This document shows positions 10,557 through 22,293 of a stretch of 64,000 nt of DNA, piece by piece. The notes beneath the pieces are model-generated. The model was not told the DNA's origin. It made no database searches and was given only the letters and a program-made list of their open reading frames with translations. Each line of letters begins with the position of its first letter. Position 1 is the stretch's first letter. The stretch is from Arachis hypogaea. Its lineage: Eukaryota; Streptophyta; Magnoliopsida; Fabales; Fabaceae. Both the position numbers and the translations under genes were made by a program. The stretch covers positions 37,889,294-37,953,293 of the forward strand of contig NC_092054.1 in assembly GCF_003086295.3 (NCBI RefSeq), written 5' to 3'.

Positions 10557-12188
10557 TGTTGAGTTAAGAAATTAACTAAATTAATTAGTGATGACAAACA
10601 TTATTTTTGGACAAAATAAATAATTAGTGTTGATCATTGATAATTGCATATTACTAATTATTTATAAAATGTTGCAGGCCACAACTCATGAGAAAGCCCA
10701 AATGGAATGGAAAATAAGGCTGATGGGTTGATAACTCAAAACGAAGCCCAAAAGGACACAAAGTTAAGAAATCAAAACGGGCCAAAATGAAGTGATCCAA
10801 CCCAAGCCCGATTTGATATTCAGCAAGCAAATTCCCTCCCACTTGCTTTCACCAAATCAACGTACCTTTCTCCTCTGTTCCAATCAAATCACTGAACTCA
10901 GAAAAAGTAAGAAAAGAGCTTAGTCCCTAAGCTAGTCATGAAAGAAGAAGGAAAGAGAAGGTTAAGCAAAGAAAGGTAAGGTCTAATCAACTATTTCAAA
11001 CCACATCAAGAAAAGATCAGAAGGTTAAAGGCAACCCATTTTCTTATACATGCAACACATTTTCTTCTCTTCATCTTCAACCCTCTGCCACTCCGTTTTG
11101 AGCTATATGGAAAAGAGGATTTTTGTTCTTCATTGCTGTGAATCTACGGTCACAAGTAATTCTTGGAGACCAAGTAGCATCTCAATGGTTCAGATTTGGT
11201 TGACCATTGGAAGACTCTTATGGTTGCTGCTTTATGGCTTTCGGTCAAGATAGAGAAGTCAGAAGCAAAGTTTCTATTTTGAAGATTACTGGGAAAAAGG
11301 TGATCGGCTGGGTTGGTGAAGCTCAAAGCTCAAGAAATTGACCTAGGAAGAAGAACCCAGCAACATGCAAGGAGATAAAAGAAGATTTTCTGTTCATTCA
11401 GAATCAAGGAGAGAAAACCAGAGTTTGGTAAGTTGTGTTCTGTGAAGAGTTCCCTGAGAAGTTCCTCTACTTGGACAATGTTTTCTTTCAAAGAAGCATT
11501 CTGCCAATATTGAAGAACTGAATCTGAGGCTTGCAAAGCTAGTTTATCACATAGCAAAGAGGATGTTAATGAAGTCAATCCCCTTCATGTTTTACAGATT
11601 GTAATGTACTTTTCTATGTTTATCTTTCTGTAATTTCTTGAGTGAAAAGGCATAGTGAGAGATTTCAAGTAAAAGCCATGAGTGAAAAAAGGCTGAGTGA
11701 TACACTTGAGAGAAAAGCCTAGAGTTATTTTCTGATTTCTTTAGGTATGTCTATGTCTTGTATCTTGTACCTGTAAGGTATCCCTTTCTTAGTTGGATTA
11801 GCACTAAGAGTGAAGAGTTAGGTATTAGCATAGCCAATGTCAAGTTAGGTTAGAACTTAAGTATGAAAGGATTGTGTCAATCCTGTGGAATTGGTGTATG
11901 TAATACTTTTAACTATAGTGAAAATTTCTCCATTGTTATGGAGGAGACTGGACGTAGGTTGCATAGCACAAGGCAGCCGAACCAGGATACATGATGGTGT
12001 TAGCTTTTCTCTTCTCTACTCTGTTCTATTTTCTGATATTCATGAGACAAAAATAAATTGTCTCATAAATTTCTGCTGCTGAGTTCAAACAGAAGCAGGA
12101 TTGAAAGTTTGTTTTAAAGGGTCACTTCTGTAACTAAAAAGAAAGGCATAGATTCAACCCCCCTTCTTTAAGCCTACCACAACCTTCA
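10557..12188 (+). mobile_element. Solo LTR, probably Ty1-copia
   Basis: A 1,632-bp block starts TGTTGAGTTAAG and ends CACAACCTTCA. It is flanked by TTTTG (10552-10556) and TTTTA (12189-12193), a target duplication with one mismatch. Near the end it has the ATTCAACCCCCCTTC motif common at the 3' end of legume copia LTRs. It precisely splits the gypsy pol reading on the minus strand, GFAGGGV on one side and SRKRHLKE on the other, so its insertion after the gypsy element is clear. Short open frames inside it have no known motif. Confidence 0.72.
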
Positions 12189-13604
12189 TTTTATTACTCC
12201 TCCTCCTGCAAATCCTTCAGTAATCATATGGATGTGCCTATCAGGAGTTCATGGCAGTTTATCTTAGCAAACTCTGTCTTCTTCATCTCTTTTTCTCTTA
12301 CCCAGGTCATCTGACTTGTCTGCTAAATACATATCCAACCAACTTTCTGTAACCAATTTCTTGATTACATTTTTTAAATCATAGCAACCATTGATGAAAT
12401 GGCCGTAGATTTTATGGTATTCGCAGTATTCTGACTGACTCTCATCTTTTTTATTTTTTCTCGGCCTAGGAGGTGGAATTTTTTCCGTGTGGCAAATCTC
12501 TCTATAGATGTCAACAAGGGATACTCGTAATGGGGTGTAATTATGATACCTTCAAATTTTGTCCGACTTGTATTCCTCTTTTTTCTTTGATTTCTTCTCT
12601 TTGTCTCGAGCTGCATATTAATTGTGTTATCTCGGAGTAGGTTCCCTTAAACGAGTTGTTTCTTCCATATTGATATACTTCTCGACTCGCTCTTTCATCT
12701 CGTACAAATAGGTCGGGTGCCTCTTTGATATGGATTGGGAGAAAGGACCTTCTCTAAGGTTGTTGACTACTAGTCCCATGATGACCGCTTCAATAGGTAG
12801 ATTCTAAATCTCCAAGCATGCTTTGTTAAATCTGTCCATATAAACCCATAGAGATTCTCCGACTTCTTGTTTTACTCCTAAAAGGCTTGGCGCATGCTTG
12901 ACCTTATCGTTTTGGATGAAAAATTGGGTAAGAAAACTTCTTTCCAAATCGTCGGAGCACGTGACTGATCTAGGTGGTAAACTATCAAAACATTTCATGG
13001 CCGCCTTGGTTAACGTAGTCGGGAAGGTTTTACAGCGTCTGCCAAGTACATTCGACTTTTGAAATTGCTCAGATGATGCCTTGGATCAGTGGTTTCATCA
13101 TAAAGATCCATGTCCGAGCTCTTAAAAGTTCTAGGAACTTTAGCTCGCATGATTTTTTCTATAAATAGATCTTTGCCTGTCAGAGGTGTTTCTTCTCAGT
13201 CATCAGCTCAAGCTCTCCTACCCTTAAAGTCAGACTCCGGTTTCAAGAGATTTTCTTCTAGCTCTCTTCATCATCGAACTTCCCTTCTCAAGGCTCCTTC
13301 AAATTCTCGTTGTCACTCTAGCTCCTTCTCGAGTTGTTCCAGCTAGCCTTGATATTCGTGGACAAGTCCCATGATCTTCGTGGGATTTCTTGGCTCGGAT
13401 CCTTTAAGTCGGTGTACTTCTGAGCTTATCATGTCTCTCCAGGTTTGGAAAGTGCGCATCTCTGGCTACACCTTTTCCTCTATCAGTTCGGGGAGGTATG
13501 ACTAACGCTCGCTCGTCGTTGTATTGCTCTTCTTCTCGAGCTTCCAAATCGGAAGCTGTGTGTCTATCTTCTGTGTGTCTATCTTCTGGAGTATCGTCCA
13601 CCAT
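12189..13604 (-). pseudogene. Ty3-gypsy (Tat-like) gag region, broken
   Basis: From the right: an ORF starting MVDDTPEDRHTEDRHT (13604 down to 13404), then a gag core read as AMKCFDSLPPRSVTCSDD.., LERSFLTQFFIQN, LLGVKQEVGESLWVYMDRFN, then YEMKERVEKYINMEE, and leftward a zone leading into ITEGFAGGGV near the copia insertion. This order fits a Tat-type gag followed by protease. Several stops and frameshifts interrupt it. A duplicated hexapeptide (EDRHT twice) near the N-terminus reflects a 15-bp tandem repeat. Confidence 0.7.
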
Positions 13605-13625
13605 CGTACAATCTTGATTTTTAGG

Positions 13626-13644
13626 TCCTCGGCAACGGCGCTAA
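13626..13644 (-). other. Primer-binding site of the Tat-like element
   Basis: On the minus strand it reads TTAGCGCCGTTGCCGAGGA. This is a near match to the TGGCGCCGTTGCCGGGGA primer sites of the two other gypsy elements here (46243 and 32724), and lies directly beside the LTR end TTTCGAAACA-like boundary. Confidence 0.7.
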
Positions 13645-14088
13645 TGTTTCGAGGTTTACCTGAAACGTATAAATTTGGGCCTGAACATAAGGTCCAGGCT
13701 CCTTTTGGGTTTTAGTGTCCGACGTCTTCTGGTGTCGAAGTGTCGCCATCCGAGTTCCTCGTGAGGAGGTGGGGGTGGTACCTGCAAGGGACTCTAATGT
13801 TTAAGTTAGCAAGAGTTTAAACAGGTTTTTAGTAGATTGGAATTCAAGAATACTTGAGAGTGTTAGGGTATTTATAGGTGTAGACGTAGCGTTAATAACC
13901 ACCTTTTAGAGTTGTTCCACCTTTGATGGTGGATAGTCGTTTCTTTATTAGGAAGGTTGTTGAGATCTCCTTTCTAGATTAATAAGAGATATTGAGGGGC
14001 CTTAGTTACTTATTTAGATAAGTAGAGATAAACCCATGTCGTCGTGTCTGACCTCTGTTAAGGTTGGACCGGTGTTGGTTTGGATAAG
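13645..14088 (-). mobile_element. 5' LTR of the Tat-like element, partial
   Basis: Begins beside the primer site and, read on the plus strand, continues with GGGACTCTAATG and a TATTTATAG-containing stretch. The outer end is not resolvable because the hairpin MITE lies there and no second LTR is available for comparison. Confidence 0.5.
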
Positions 14089-14222
14089 GTGGAAACTCAG
14101 GTATAGTCGACTTCACGTGAAGTTGATAGCTGATAGCCGTTAGATGAAAATTTAGTCAAATCATCTAACTGCTCTCAATTATCAACTTCACCTGAAGTCG
14201 ACTGTACCTGAGTTTCCACCTT
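14086..14222. mobile_element. Hairpin MITE, about 137 bp
   Basis: The ends AAGGTGGAAACTCAGGT and ACCTGAGTTTCCACCTT are perfect inverted copies. The arms continue inward with GTCGACTTCACGTGAAG-type sequence almost to the centre, so the whole element can fold into one hairpin. Internally AACTTCACGTGAAGTT is itself a palindrome. Possible target duplications TTGGATA and TTGCATA differ at one base. Confidence 0.85.
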
Positions 14223-14805
14223 TGCATAATATCTGTAAATTGGACTTTATTCATTTTGGTTCTCGCTAAGTAATAGGCGAGGGTATGAACACCGCCAATA
14301 AAACCATCAATATAATCGATGATATTTTAATGCATTTTTGATAGTTTATTTTCATGAATTTAATTTTGATGCATTATCAATGTAAAATAGTTTTATATAT
14401 ATTTTTAATTATATAATATTATATCAATAAAAATAATTATTTTTTATATTGACCGTATGAATTATCATAAAAAAAAATAAATATAATTGTACAACTGTGT
14501 AAAATACTCTACGCCGGTGGATGTATCAAAATTAAACTCCTACCTTCATTCCAAATAATTTGCACGATGCGCGATGTTAATGGCGATGCATGACATGACC
14601 ATAAGCAATAAATAATTTTCTAGTATTTATTTAATGAAAATCATTAGCCGATGTGACAACCATTCTGTTAATTGAATCATGTTCTTGCATTCATTTGGTT
14701 ACCACAATAACAACCATGATGTCTGTTTTCCTCGACCAGATTTTGAACCCTTCAGATATACTTAATTTAATACAAACTTATTAATTTTAATGCAGCATAG
14801 CTACA
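14223..14805. other. Upstream region of the pectinesterase gene
   Basis: AT-rich, with no open frame of note. It would contain the promoter of the following gene. No other element is recognised. Confidence 0.5.
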
Positions 14806-14813
14806 TATAAATA
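14806..14813 (+). promoter_or_regulatory. TATA box of the pectinesterase gene
   Basis: TATAAATA lies 37 bp before the ATG at 14850. If used, it places the transcription start only about 10-15 bases before the start codon, an unusually short leader for a plant gene. Confidence 0.55.
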
Positions 14814-14849
14814 CACCAAAAGCTTAAGCAAAAGCCCCTTACAACTGCC

Positions 14850-17800
14850 ATGGCCACAAGAACTACCTTGAAGACTCCATTACCAACTACCTTCTTCACC
14901 CTTCTTTCCCTCTTGATATTCCTTTCTCCATCTCTTGCTAATGATGATTTCACTTCCTCTCCATGCAACCTCACACCCCACCCTACATTTTGCACTGCCA
15001 CTCTACCCTCTCCCAATATTTTATCCGTACACGACCAATGCCGGTTCTTCCTTAACCAATCCTTAGTAATAACAAAGAAGGTTCTCGAAATGGTCTCTTC
15101 TTATCTAAGAGACCGCCGTATGAGAATTCCGGGTTCCACTTTACATGCTATCGAAGACTGCGTGAACTCTGCAGAACTGAACATTGATTTCTTGTCCATT
15201 GTCCTCAGAGCTGCCGAAAGAACCGCCGCAAATAGCTATCAAGCTCATTATTACGATACACAAACAATGCTTAGCGCCGTCTTAACCAATCATCAAACGT
15301 GTATGGACGGTTTTAACGAAGTAACTCCATATCCAAGAATCACCGGGGGATTATCAAGTGTACTGTCAAATGCATACAAGCTTTACAGCGTTTCGCTGGC
15401 GCTTTTCGCTCACGGTTGGGTTAAAAACCCGGCCGCAAGACCAAGAACTACCATGAACAGAAAGTTACACCAAACAATCTTAGATGGCGATGAAGGGTTG
15501 GTGGTGAGAGAGAAAGTTGTGGTGAATCCGAACGGATCTGGGGATTTCACCACCATAAATGATGCTGTGGATGCAGCACCTAACAATACCGGCACCAACA
15601 ATGGGTACCATGTTATTTATGTTGTTGCTGGGATTTACAATGAGTACGTGTCCCTGTCGAAGAACAAGCAGAACGTAATGATTGTTGGAGATGGCATCAA
15701 TCGCACCGTGATCACTGGCAATCGAAGCGTGGTTGATGGATGGACCACTTTCCAATCTGCAACATTCGGTGAGCTAATGTTTTTTCTTTTTCTTTTTCTT
15801 TTTTGAGTATTTAACGTTTGGTCATCATGTTAATGGATGTCACATGCAATGTATCTATAATGGTGTGCATTAATTTCAGCACTTTGCTTGGTTGGTTCAT
15901 GGCTAATGTAAGCACCAAATCTTTGGGGTTTTTAATTTAAATAAAAAATATTAACTTTTAGTTTGGGTAATACTTAAAAGACTTAATTTCACAAACAGAA
16001 TAATTCCACAGGCACATGTTGCAAAATTAAGGAAGATAGGTGACAACTTGCACAATAAGTAATTACAAATAGATTTTTAGACATATTTCGCAAGCATTGC
16101 TAGCAAAATATAAACAAATCACCTACATCTCATAATTTTTACTCTTCAACAACATTTAGATATTTTTAAATTTTAAGTTAATAATTTATTTATTCTCTAA
16201 TAATTTAAAAATTTAAATTTTAGTTCCTATACTATTTTGGAGGGTTTAATTTTTTCAATATTAAAGTTTCAATAAAAAAATTTTGAATACAGATGAATTA
16301 AAAGATGACTTTTGGTTAATTTGAAAAAATTATTAATTGTGACATTTTAAATTTATAAGTTTAAGAAACATATTTTTTTTTTTAAATTTGAAGTAACACA
16401 AAATTTAAATTTCTATATTAATCATGACAAAATTTATTTCGAAGGTTTTTTCTCTCTTAATTTCGCAACCTATGCGCAAAATTGCTTTACCTACAAAATT
16501 AGCTATTAATACATAAAAACCTTCTAACTTTACATATTAAAAATTAATGAATATTTTATTAAACTAAAAAAGCCACCAAATCTTGGTTTTCAGCCTGAGG
16601 AAAAAAGGAAATCACTTGTTAGTATGCCAAATTGGATAAACAATGAATGCGTGAGAAAAAAAAGAGAGTTGGCGTAGTATCAACTAAAGAAAATGTCGAA
16701 GTGTATCACATTGAGTAGTGGTAGGGACATTTTCCCGAGAAAGGTACAAGCTAAGCCTCTCTAGGCTTATTTGGTTTTTGCTTTTTACCAGTTTTAGTAA
16801 GCACAAAAGAAAAGTGTACGGAAGAATAAAAAGAAGGACACTAGTTAAGTGGTTATGATGTTCAAAAATTGGTATTTAAGGTGTAAAAAAAAATTTAAAT
16901 TTAATATTTAATTTAAAAAATATAAAAATATAAAAATAAATAATTTTTAAATATTTAAAATTTATTATAAATAATAAATTAAATAAAAATTATGCACTCT
17001 ATAATTGACCTAAAAAGAAGGTACACATGAAAGATAAACCATGAAAAGAATATAATAAATTATTAATTTAATTGTTTTGTACTGACATTCATCGATCTGT
17101 ACTTGAATGTTTATATTTGTGTCACGTTTGATATAATAGTAAGTTATTATAAGGAAACCATTATTGTGGCAATATAAAATTATTGAACAATCTCTCAATA
17201 AAATGTGTTTTTTTTTTTTTTTTTGGTTTTTTGTTTCCATAAACATTATACACGAATTAAATCCCTATATCAACGAGCATAAAAGTGGAAATGAATTCTT
17301 TCCTTTTTTTTTCTACCGAAAAAAATAAAGTGTGATCTCACTTTTAATTTTATAAATGAGATTAAAATAAATAAATAATTAAATTAAATAGAAGAGGATC
17401 TACTCTCCATAAAAGCTACTACAAGACTGTATCTCATTCTCGTATAAACCAACTTAGAGTTAACTGAGTTGTGGTCTCATTGTAGCAACCTATTGGTTAT
17501 TAATATTATTAGTTTCCCAAACAATTATTACAAAATAGTTTGGTTCCAAGAGACTCTCAATTAGCCAACTATACTTAAATTAAGCCACATTATTATAGTG
17601 GAAACTATCATACTCGTAGGCCTAAATAAAAAAATATTATATACATGAAAAAAATTAATCATTGTATATTTATATATTTATAATTTAATTTATTTTTAAT
17701 ATGTATATATAATTTGGTTGATAAATAAATATTATTAATGATTTAGATATTATTGTTATTATTGTGCACAGCTGTAGCTGGAAAAGGGTTTGTAGCAGTG

Positions 17801-18451
17801 AACATTACATTTCGCAACACAGCGGGCCCCGCCAAGCACCAAGCAGTAGCTGTAAGAAACAGTGCAGATATGTCCACATTCTACACCTGCAGTTTCGAAG
17901 GCTATCAAGACACACTGTACACGCATTCTCTAAGACAATTCTACAAAAACTGTGACATTTACGGAACAGTTGACTTTATCTTCGGCAACGCCGCAACTTT
18001 GTTTCAAGACTGCAACATCTTTCCAAGACTACCCATGCAAAACCAATTCAACGCTATCACGGCGCAGGGCCGAATGGATCCGAACCAAAACACCGGAATT
18101 TCCATTCAGAACTCATGGATCGTTGGAAATGATGGGAACTACAGCAGGGTAGAAACGTATCTGGGAAGGCCTTGGAAGGAGTATTCAAGAACGGTTTACG
18201 TGCAGTGTTTCATGGATGGGATAGTTGATGGAAAAGGTTGGGTTGAGTGGAATGGGGATTTTGCATTGAGGACCTTGTATTTTGCGGAATTTGCTAATTG
18301 GGGTCCAGGTTCAAATACTACTAATAGGGTCACTTGGGAAGGGTACCATCTGGTCGATGAAAATGATGCAGATGGTTTCACTGTGTACAATTTCATACAA
18401 GGTGATTCATGGTTGCCCAAGACTGGAGTGCCCTTCAAAGCTGGGTTATAG
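14850..18451 (+). CDS. Pectinesterase/pectinesterase inhibitor, two exons (14850-15768, 17772-18451)
   Basis: Exons of 919 and 680 bp join in frame (G|CT, alanine 307) to give 532 codons and TAG. A signal peptide (residues 1-30, [16 protein letters not shown]) leads to an N-terminal inhibitor/pro-domain (about 35-185) with cysteines 39, 48, 64, 104 and 151. A basic RKLH motif (204-207) resembles the RKLL processing site. The methylesterase domain (about 222-530) has GIYNEY, QAVAVR (Q330), QDTLY (D353), GTVDFIFG (D374) and LGRPW (R439), so both catalytic aspartates and the arginine are present. Length is typical of group-2 plant PMEs, which remove methyl esters from cell-wall homogalacturonan after secretion. 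The start has a good context (CCATGG). No defect is seen; the gene looks functional. The paralogue cannot be named from sequence alone. Confidence 0.93.
15769..17771 (+). other. Pectinesterase intron, 2,003 bp
   Basis: GT at 15769 and CACAG ending at 17771. Its position, just after SATF, is one where plant PME genes commonly carry an intron. The intron is very AT-rich and contains poly-T/poly-A runs, including a T tract near 17205-17224. No complete transposon is recognised in it. Confidence 0.88.
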
Positions 18452-19549
18452 TGATTTTATTTTTGTTTTCATTTTTTTTCTCATCTTGATTTGATCCTTT
18501 TTTTTTTTTTTTTGCGCCTTACCTTATTTTATTCTCTTCTATCATTTATGTTTACCTCGAATAATGGAAAATGTTTGGGATCTTAGTTTGGGACCAAGAA
18601 AGCTCTAACTTATTTTCCTTTTTTTTAATATATTTATTTTTTATTGTATATTTTTTATTATTATTAAATTAAATAAATGATTTAGATGTAATGAACAATT
18701 TTTTTAATATAAAAATAATAATATTAAATTATCTTGTTTAATTTAATATTTATAATTAAGCTTTTTTAAAATTTAAGAAAACTCAAAATTACCAAAATCT
18801 CCTAAATCAGCTTTTGCTACGTGAATCTCCTCTTTTTATTATTATACAAGTGTAATTAGCCATGCCACGTGATAAGATTGAAATTATAATTTTAAATTAT
18901 TTTTTTAAAATTAATTTGAATTATAATAATTTGATTAATAAAAAAGTAATATGTTATACATTGTTTGATTTTTTTTAAATTTAGTGTTAATTGGATTAAT
19001 TCTAAAATACTTATTAATCGGTTTTAATAATCTATTTTCTTCAATAAATCAGAGATATATACTGAATGTGATCATAAATAATATAGTAATAGTCAAATTC
19101 ATTAACAAATATATTGGCTATTATCGCACTATAAAACAAATTAAATATAAAGACTATTAGCACTTATAAATCTATAAAATTGCATTATCTTTGATTCGTG
19201 CAAGGTTTACTTATCAAATAAACTTAAAATATGAACAAAAAATATTTATAAAATAGACCTAACATCACTTGAAAGAATTATGGAAAATAATAAACTTACT
19301 TTATCATCCATGAGAATCATTTTTATGTAAGTCGTCCTATTCTTGTCAAATTTAAATAGTACTTTCCATAACCTTATAATTCTTGCCTTTATTTTTCAAA
19401 CTTTTTCATTACATAATCTACCATAGGTAATACTGTTGATAGAATCGTAGTTAGTAGTCCTTAAATATGAAAAATAATAAACAGAAAAAGATCTATGTCT
19501 AAATTACGAATTTTCTATATGATAAATAATTGTAACAATTCACTATTAA

Positions 19550-19551
<2 letters not shown>

Positions 19552-19601
<50 letters not shown>
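19552..19601. repeat. (TA)n microsatellite
   Basis: About 25 uninterrupted TA units. Confidence 0.97.
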
Positions 19602-19603
<2 letters not shown>

Positions 19604-20203
19604 CGACATTAATTATATGCCAATATTTTGGGGAAAGAGCTAAAAGAGGAGATATATAATTAAATCTTCCTAACAGTCCTTTAGAATAATTTTTCCTATA
19701 TATAATATTATTGCTATATAGGAAGCATACATAAATTGCTATATTTTTTTATCTATTTAATACAACTTAAAATTATAGTATCATGTTATTATTAATTCTA
19801 GATACTTGTTATAATTATATCAAATTTAATTATGACTCTAAATAAATAAAATAGATAACATTCAATATTATTTTTTTCTTTTTTACATTCAATATTTACT
19901 GTAAATATAAAAAGTATAATAATTAATGAAAAAATATGAGCAGAAAATAAAACATATTAATTAAAATTCAATTTGTTATCTAATTAATCTTGTGTTTATA
20001 CGATATAACTTTACGAAAATGTTATGAATCATAACCTTTTTCATTCTACAAAAAAAAAAACTATATGTAGCCTTTAGCAGTACAAAAATAATTATAAAAA
20101 TTAATTATTGATATTGATATTAATCACAATTGATTATTGATACCATAATTTTTTTAAAATATATTTTACCTTTTTAAAATATAATACATGTACTGTGTAG
20201 ACC

Positions 20204-20207
<4 letters not shown>

Positions 20208-20287
<80 letters not shown>
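20208..20287. repeat. (ATT)n microsatellite
   Basis: About 26 uninterrupted ATT units. Confidence 0.97.
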
Positions 20288-20589
20288 CAAATTAAATGGG
20301 TCACTATTAATGTGTGCATTAACTATTTTCTAATAAAATTATTGCACTTGAATGAGAATTAGAACTATATCAATTGATATAATTAGAATAATTAAAAATA
20401 TGCCTTAAATATTTATTTGATATAATTATAACAAAGATATTTTTTAAATTAATATAATCATGAATTATTCATGAGTTAATTGTAATATAATTAGAATAAA
20501 TTTATTTGAGAGAAAAAAATTCATGTGTAATTTTAAAAAATTATAATAATTTTTATTTATGTATACGTATATATTAATTTTGTTAAATA

Positions 20590-20593
<4 letters not shown>

Positions 20594-20634
<41 letters not shown>
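20594..20634. repeat. (TA)n microsatellite
   Basis: About 20 TA units. The open frame crossing it on the minus strand is a low-complexity artefact. Confidence 0.95.
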
Positions 20635-20636
<2 letters not shown>

Positions 20637-21114
20637 CGATAATTTTTCTTAATATATACATATACATAAATAATAATATACATATATATAAATAAAAAAT
20701 ATATGAATTATATTTTGTTAATCTTCATGTTACTGATTATTAAAAATATTTAAATCACATATATTAATTATTTTTTTGTTATAATTATTTCGTTTTATAT
20801 ATATGATTATTTTTTATTTAACAATCGTGCAATAATTTTTTATTTTTTATATCCATATATATTTCTCAATCTTGGCTCCATTGTTTTTTTTCTAATAGTG
20901 ATGTTTTAATTTTTTGTTTTTCTTTTTTTATGTATCTTTTTTTTTAAATAGTGATATTTTAATATTTTTTTTTTAAATATATTTTTCTTAATAATTACAT
21001 TACTAATCTAAAATATAAAATAAGAAAAAAATATGATACATATATCCAAGAAAGAAAATAAACTTAAAAATTAGAAAAAAAATTTATATTAAAAAATGTA
21101 AAAAATAATATATT

Positions 21115-21221
21115 CAAAAAGAATAGTCATAATATATAAATTGAGTCAACAATTTAAATTTTTCTAAAACTAATTTAATCAAATACCAATATTAGAAATA
21201 AATTACTTGAATAATATTTAG
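21115..21221. repeat. 107-bp direct repeat, left copy
   Basis: Begins CAAAAAGAATAGTC and ends AATAATATTTAG. It is nearly identical to 22187-22293 (I see one difference, TTTTTCT against TTTCTCT). Confidence 0.92.
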
Positions 21222-22186
21222 GCCCAGTTTGGGTAAATAACTTAAATAAGTTCTTTTGAAAAAAGAGCTTAAAGCATGAGGACTTTTATTAATAGTAGCT
21301 TATAAATAAGTTATTTTGTCTTTGGATTTTTAGTTATAAAAGTACTTATTTTAAAGTTGTAGCGTTTGGATAAATAACTCAAAAATAAATTTTTTTTACA
21401 GAAGAGAATGAATATTAAAATAACTATGATAACAAATACTTTCCAATATTGAATGTTGATTTTACATAACCTAATCACTGATATTGTGTATGATATGGTA
21501 GGTAAAAATAAAAAATAAATATAAAATGTGTGTCAATGTATATTTTTGTTGCTATTTTTTATTTTTTTTACTCCTATTAAAACTCTCTTCTCATTTATTG
21601 AGGTCAAGAACTTGCTATAATTAACTATGAAAATAATAGCAAGCTATAAAATTACATGTAAAAAAATAAAATTAAAACTACAATTTCATACCACAGTTAA
21701 ATACAAATTTAATAATAAAAAATAGAGTGATAAAATGATAAAAAAAATATTTAGAAGGAATATATGCAGTAAGTTGTTCAGATGCAATATTTTCTGAAAA
21801 TGGTGGTGGAGGATCAATACTTCCATCAGATGAATCATTACGTGAAAAAGAGGAAGTTTGGAACATTGCTGTGAGAATGATGGTGAAACGATGGTGGAAG
21901 GCCAGTACTTCTAGCAAACTTTGCGTGAAAATGGTGGTGATGAAGGGTCGGTATTTTTCACAAAGTCAAGAAGGAAAGTAGATTTTTTTTGTTTTGAAAT
22001 TAAATTTTTGTAAGGAAGTGATAGAATGACTTATCGAGAAGCAGAGAAGTCATATATTTCTACTTCTTTGAAAAGCTGTAAATTAACTTTTCGGGAAGCT
22101 AAAAACTTTTTCTAAAATGGTGCCAAACACGCAGATTGTGACTTCTCATAATCCAAAAGTAGAAAAAAGTAGCTTCTGCTACTTCC
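21222..22186. mobile_element. Insert between 107-bp direct repeats, possibly hAT- or PIF-like
   Basis: The left end GCCCAGTTTGGGTAAATAAC and the internal AGCGTTTGGATAAATAAC resemble the GGCC..GTTTGG ends of plant MITE-like DNA transposons. The right end (CCAAACACGC, AAAAGTAGCTTCTGCTACTT) has the related words but not a clean inverted copy. A minus-strand open frame of 79 codons (21678-21917) has no known motif. The interior is otherwise AT-rich. Either a degenerate DNA transposon or a rearranged fragment. Confidence 0.5.
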
Positions 22187-22293
22187 CAAAAAGAATAGTC
22201 ATAATATATAAATTGAGTCAACAATTTAAATTTCTCTAAAACTAATTTAATCAAATACCAATATTAGAAATAAATTACTTGAATAATATTTAG
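22187..22293. repeat. 107-bp direct repeat, right copy
   Basis: Same boundaries as the left copy at 21115-21221; unique sequence (TCTATTCTACTCC) follows. Confidence 0.92.

Larger units (their letters stand above)
18452..21114. other. AT-rich intergenic DNA downstream of the pectinesterase gene
   Basis: Contains the 3' UTR region of the gene (T-rich, no unambiguous polyadenylation signal chosen) and three long microsatellites. No gene is recognised. Confidence 0.6.

Noticed and set aside
21115..22293. TRIM-type mini LTR element with 107-bp LTRs
   Set aside because: The repeats lack TG/CA ends, and no primer site or polypurine tract sits next to them.
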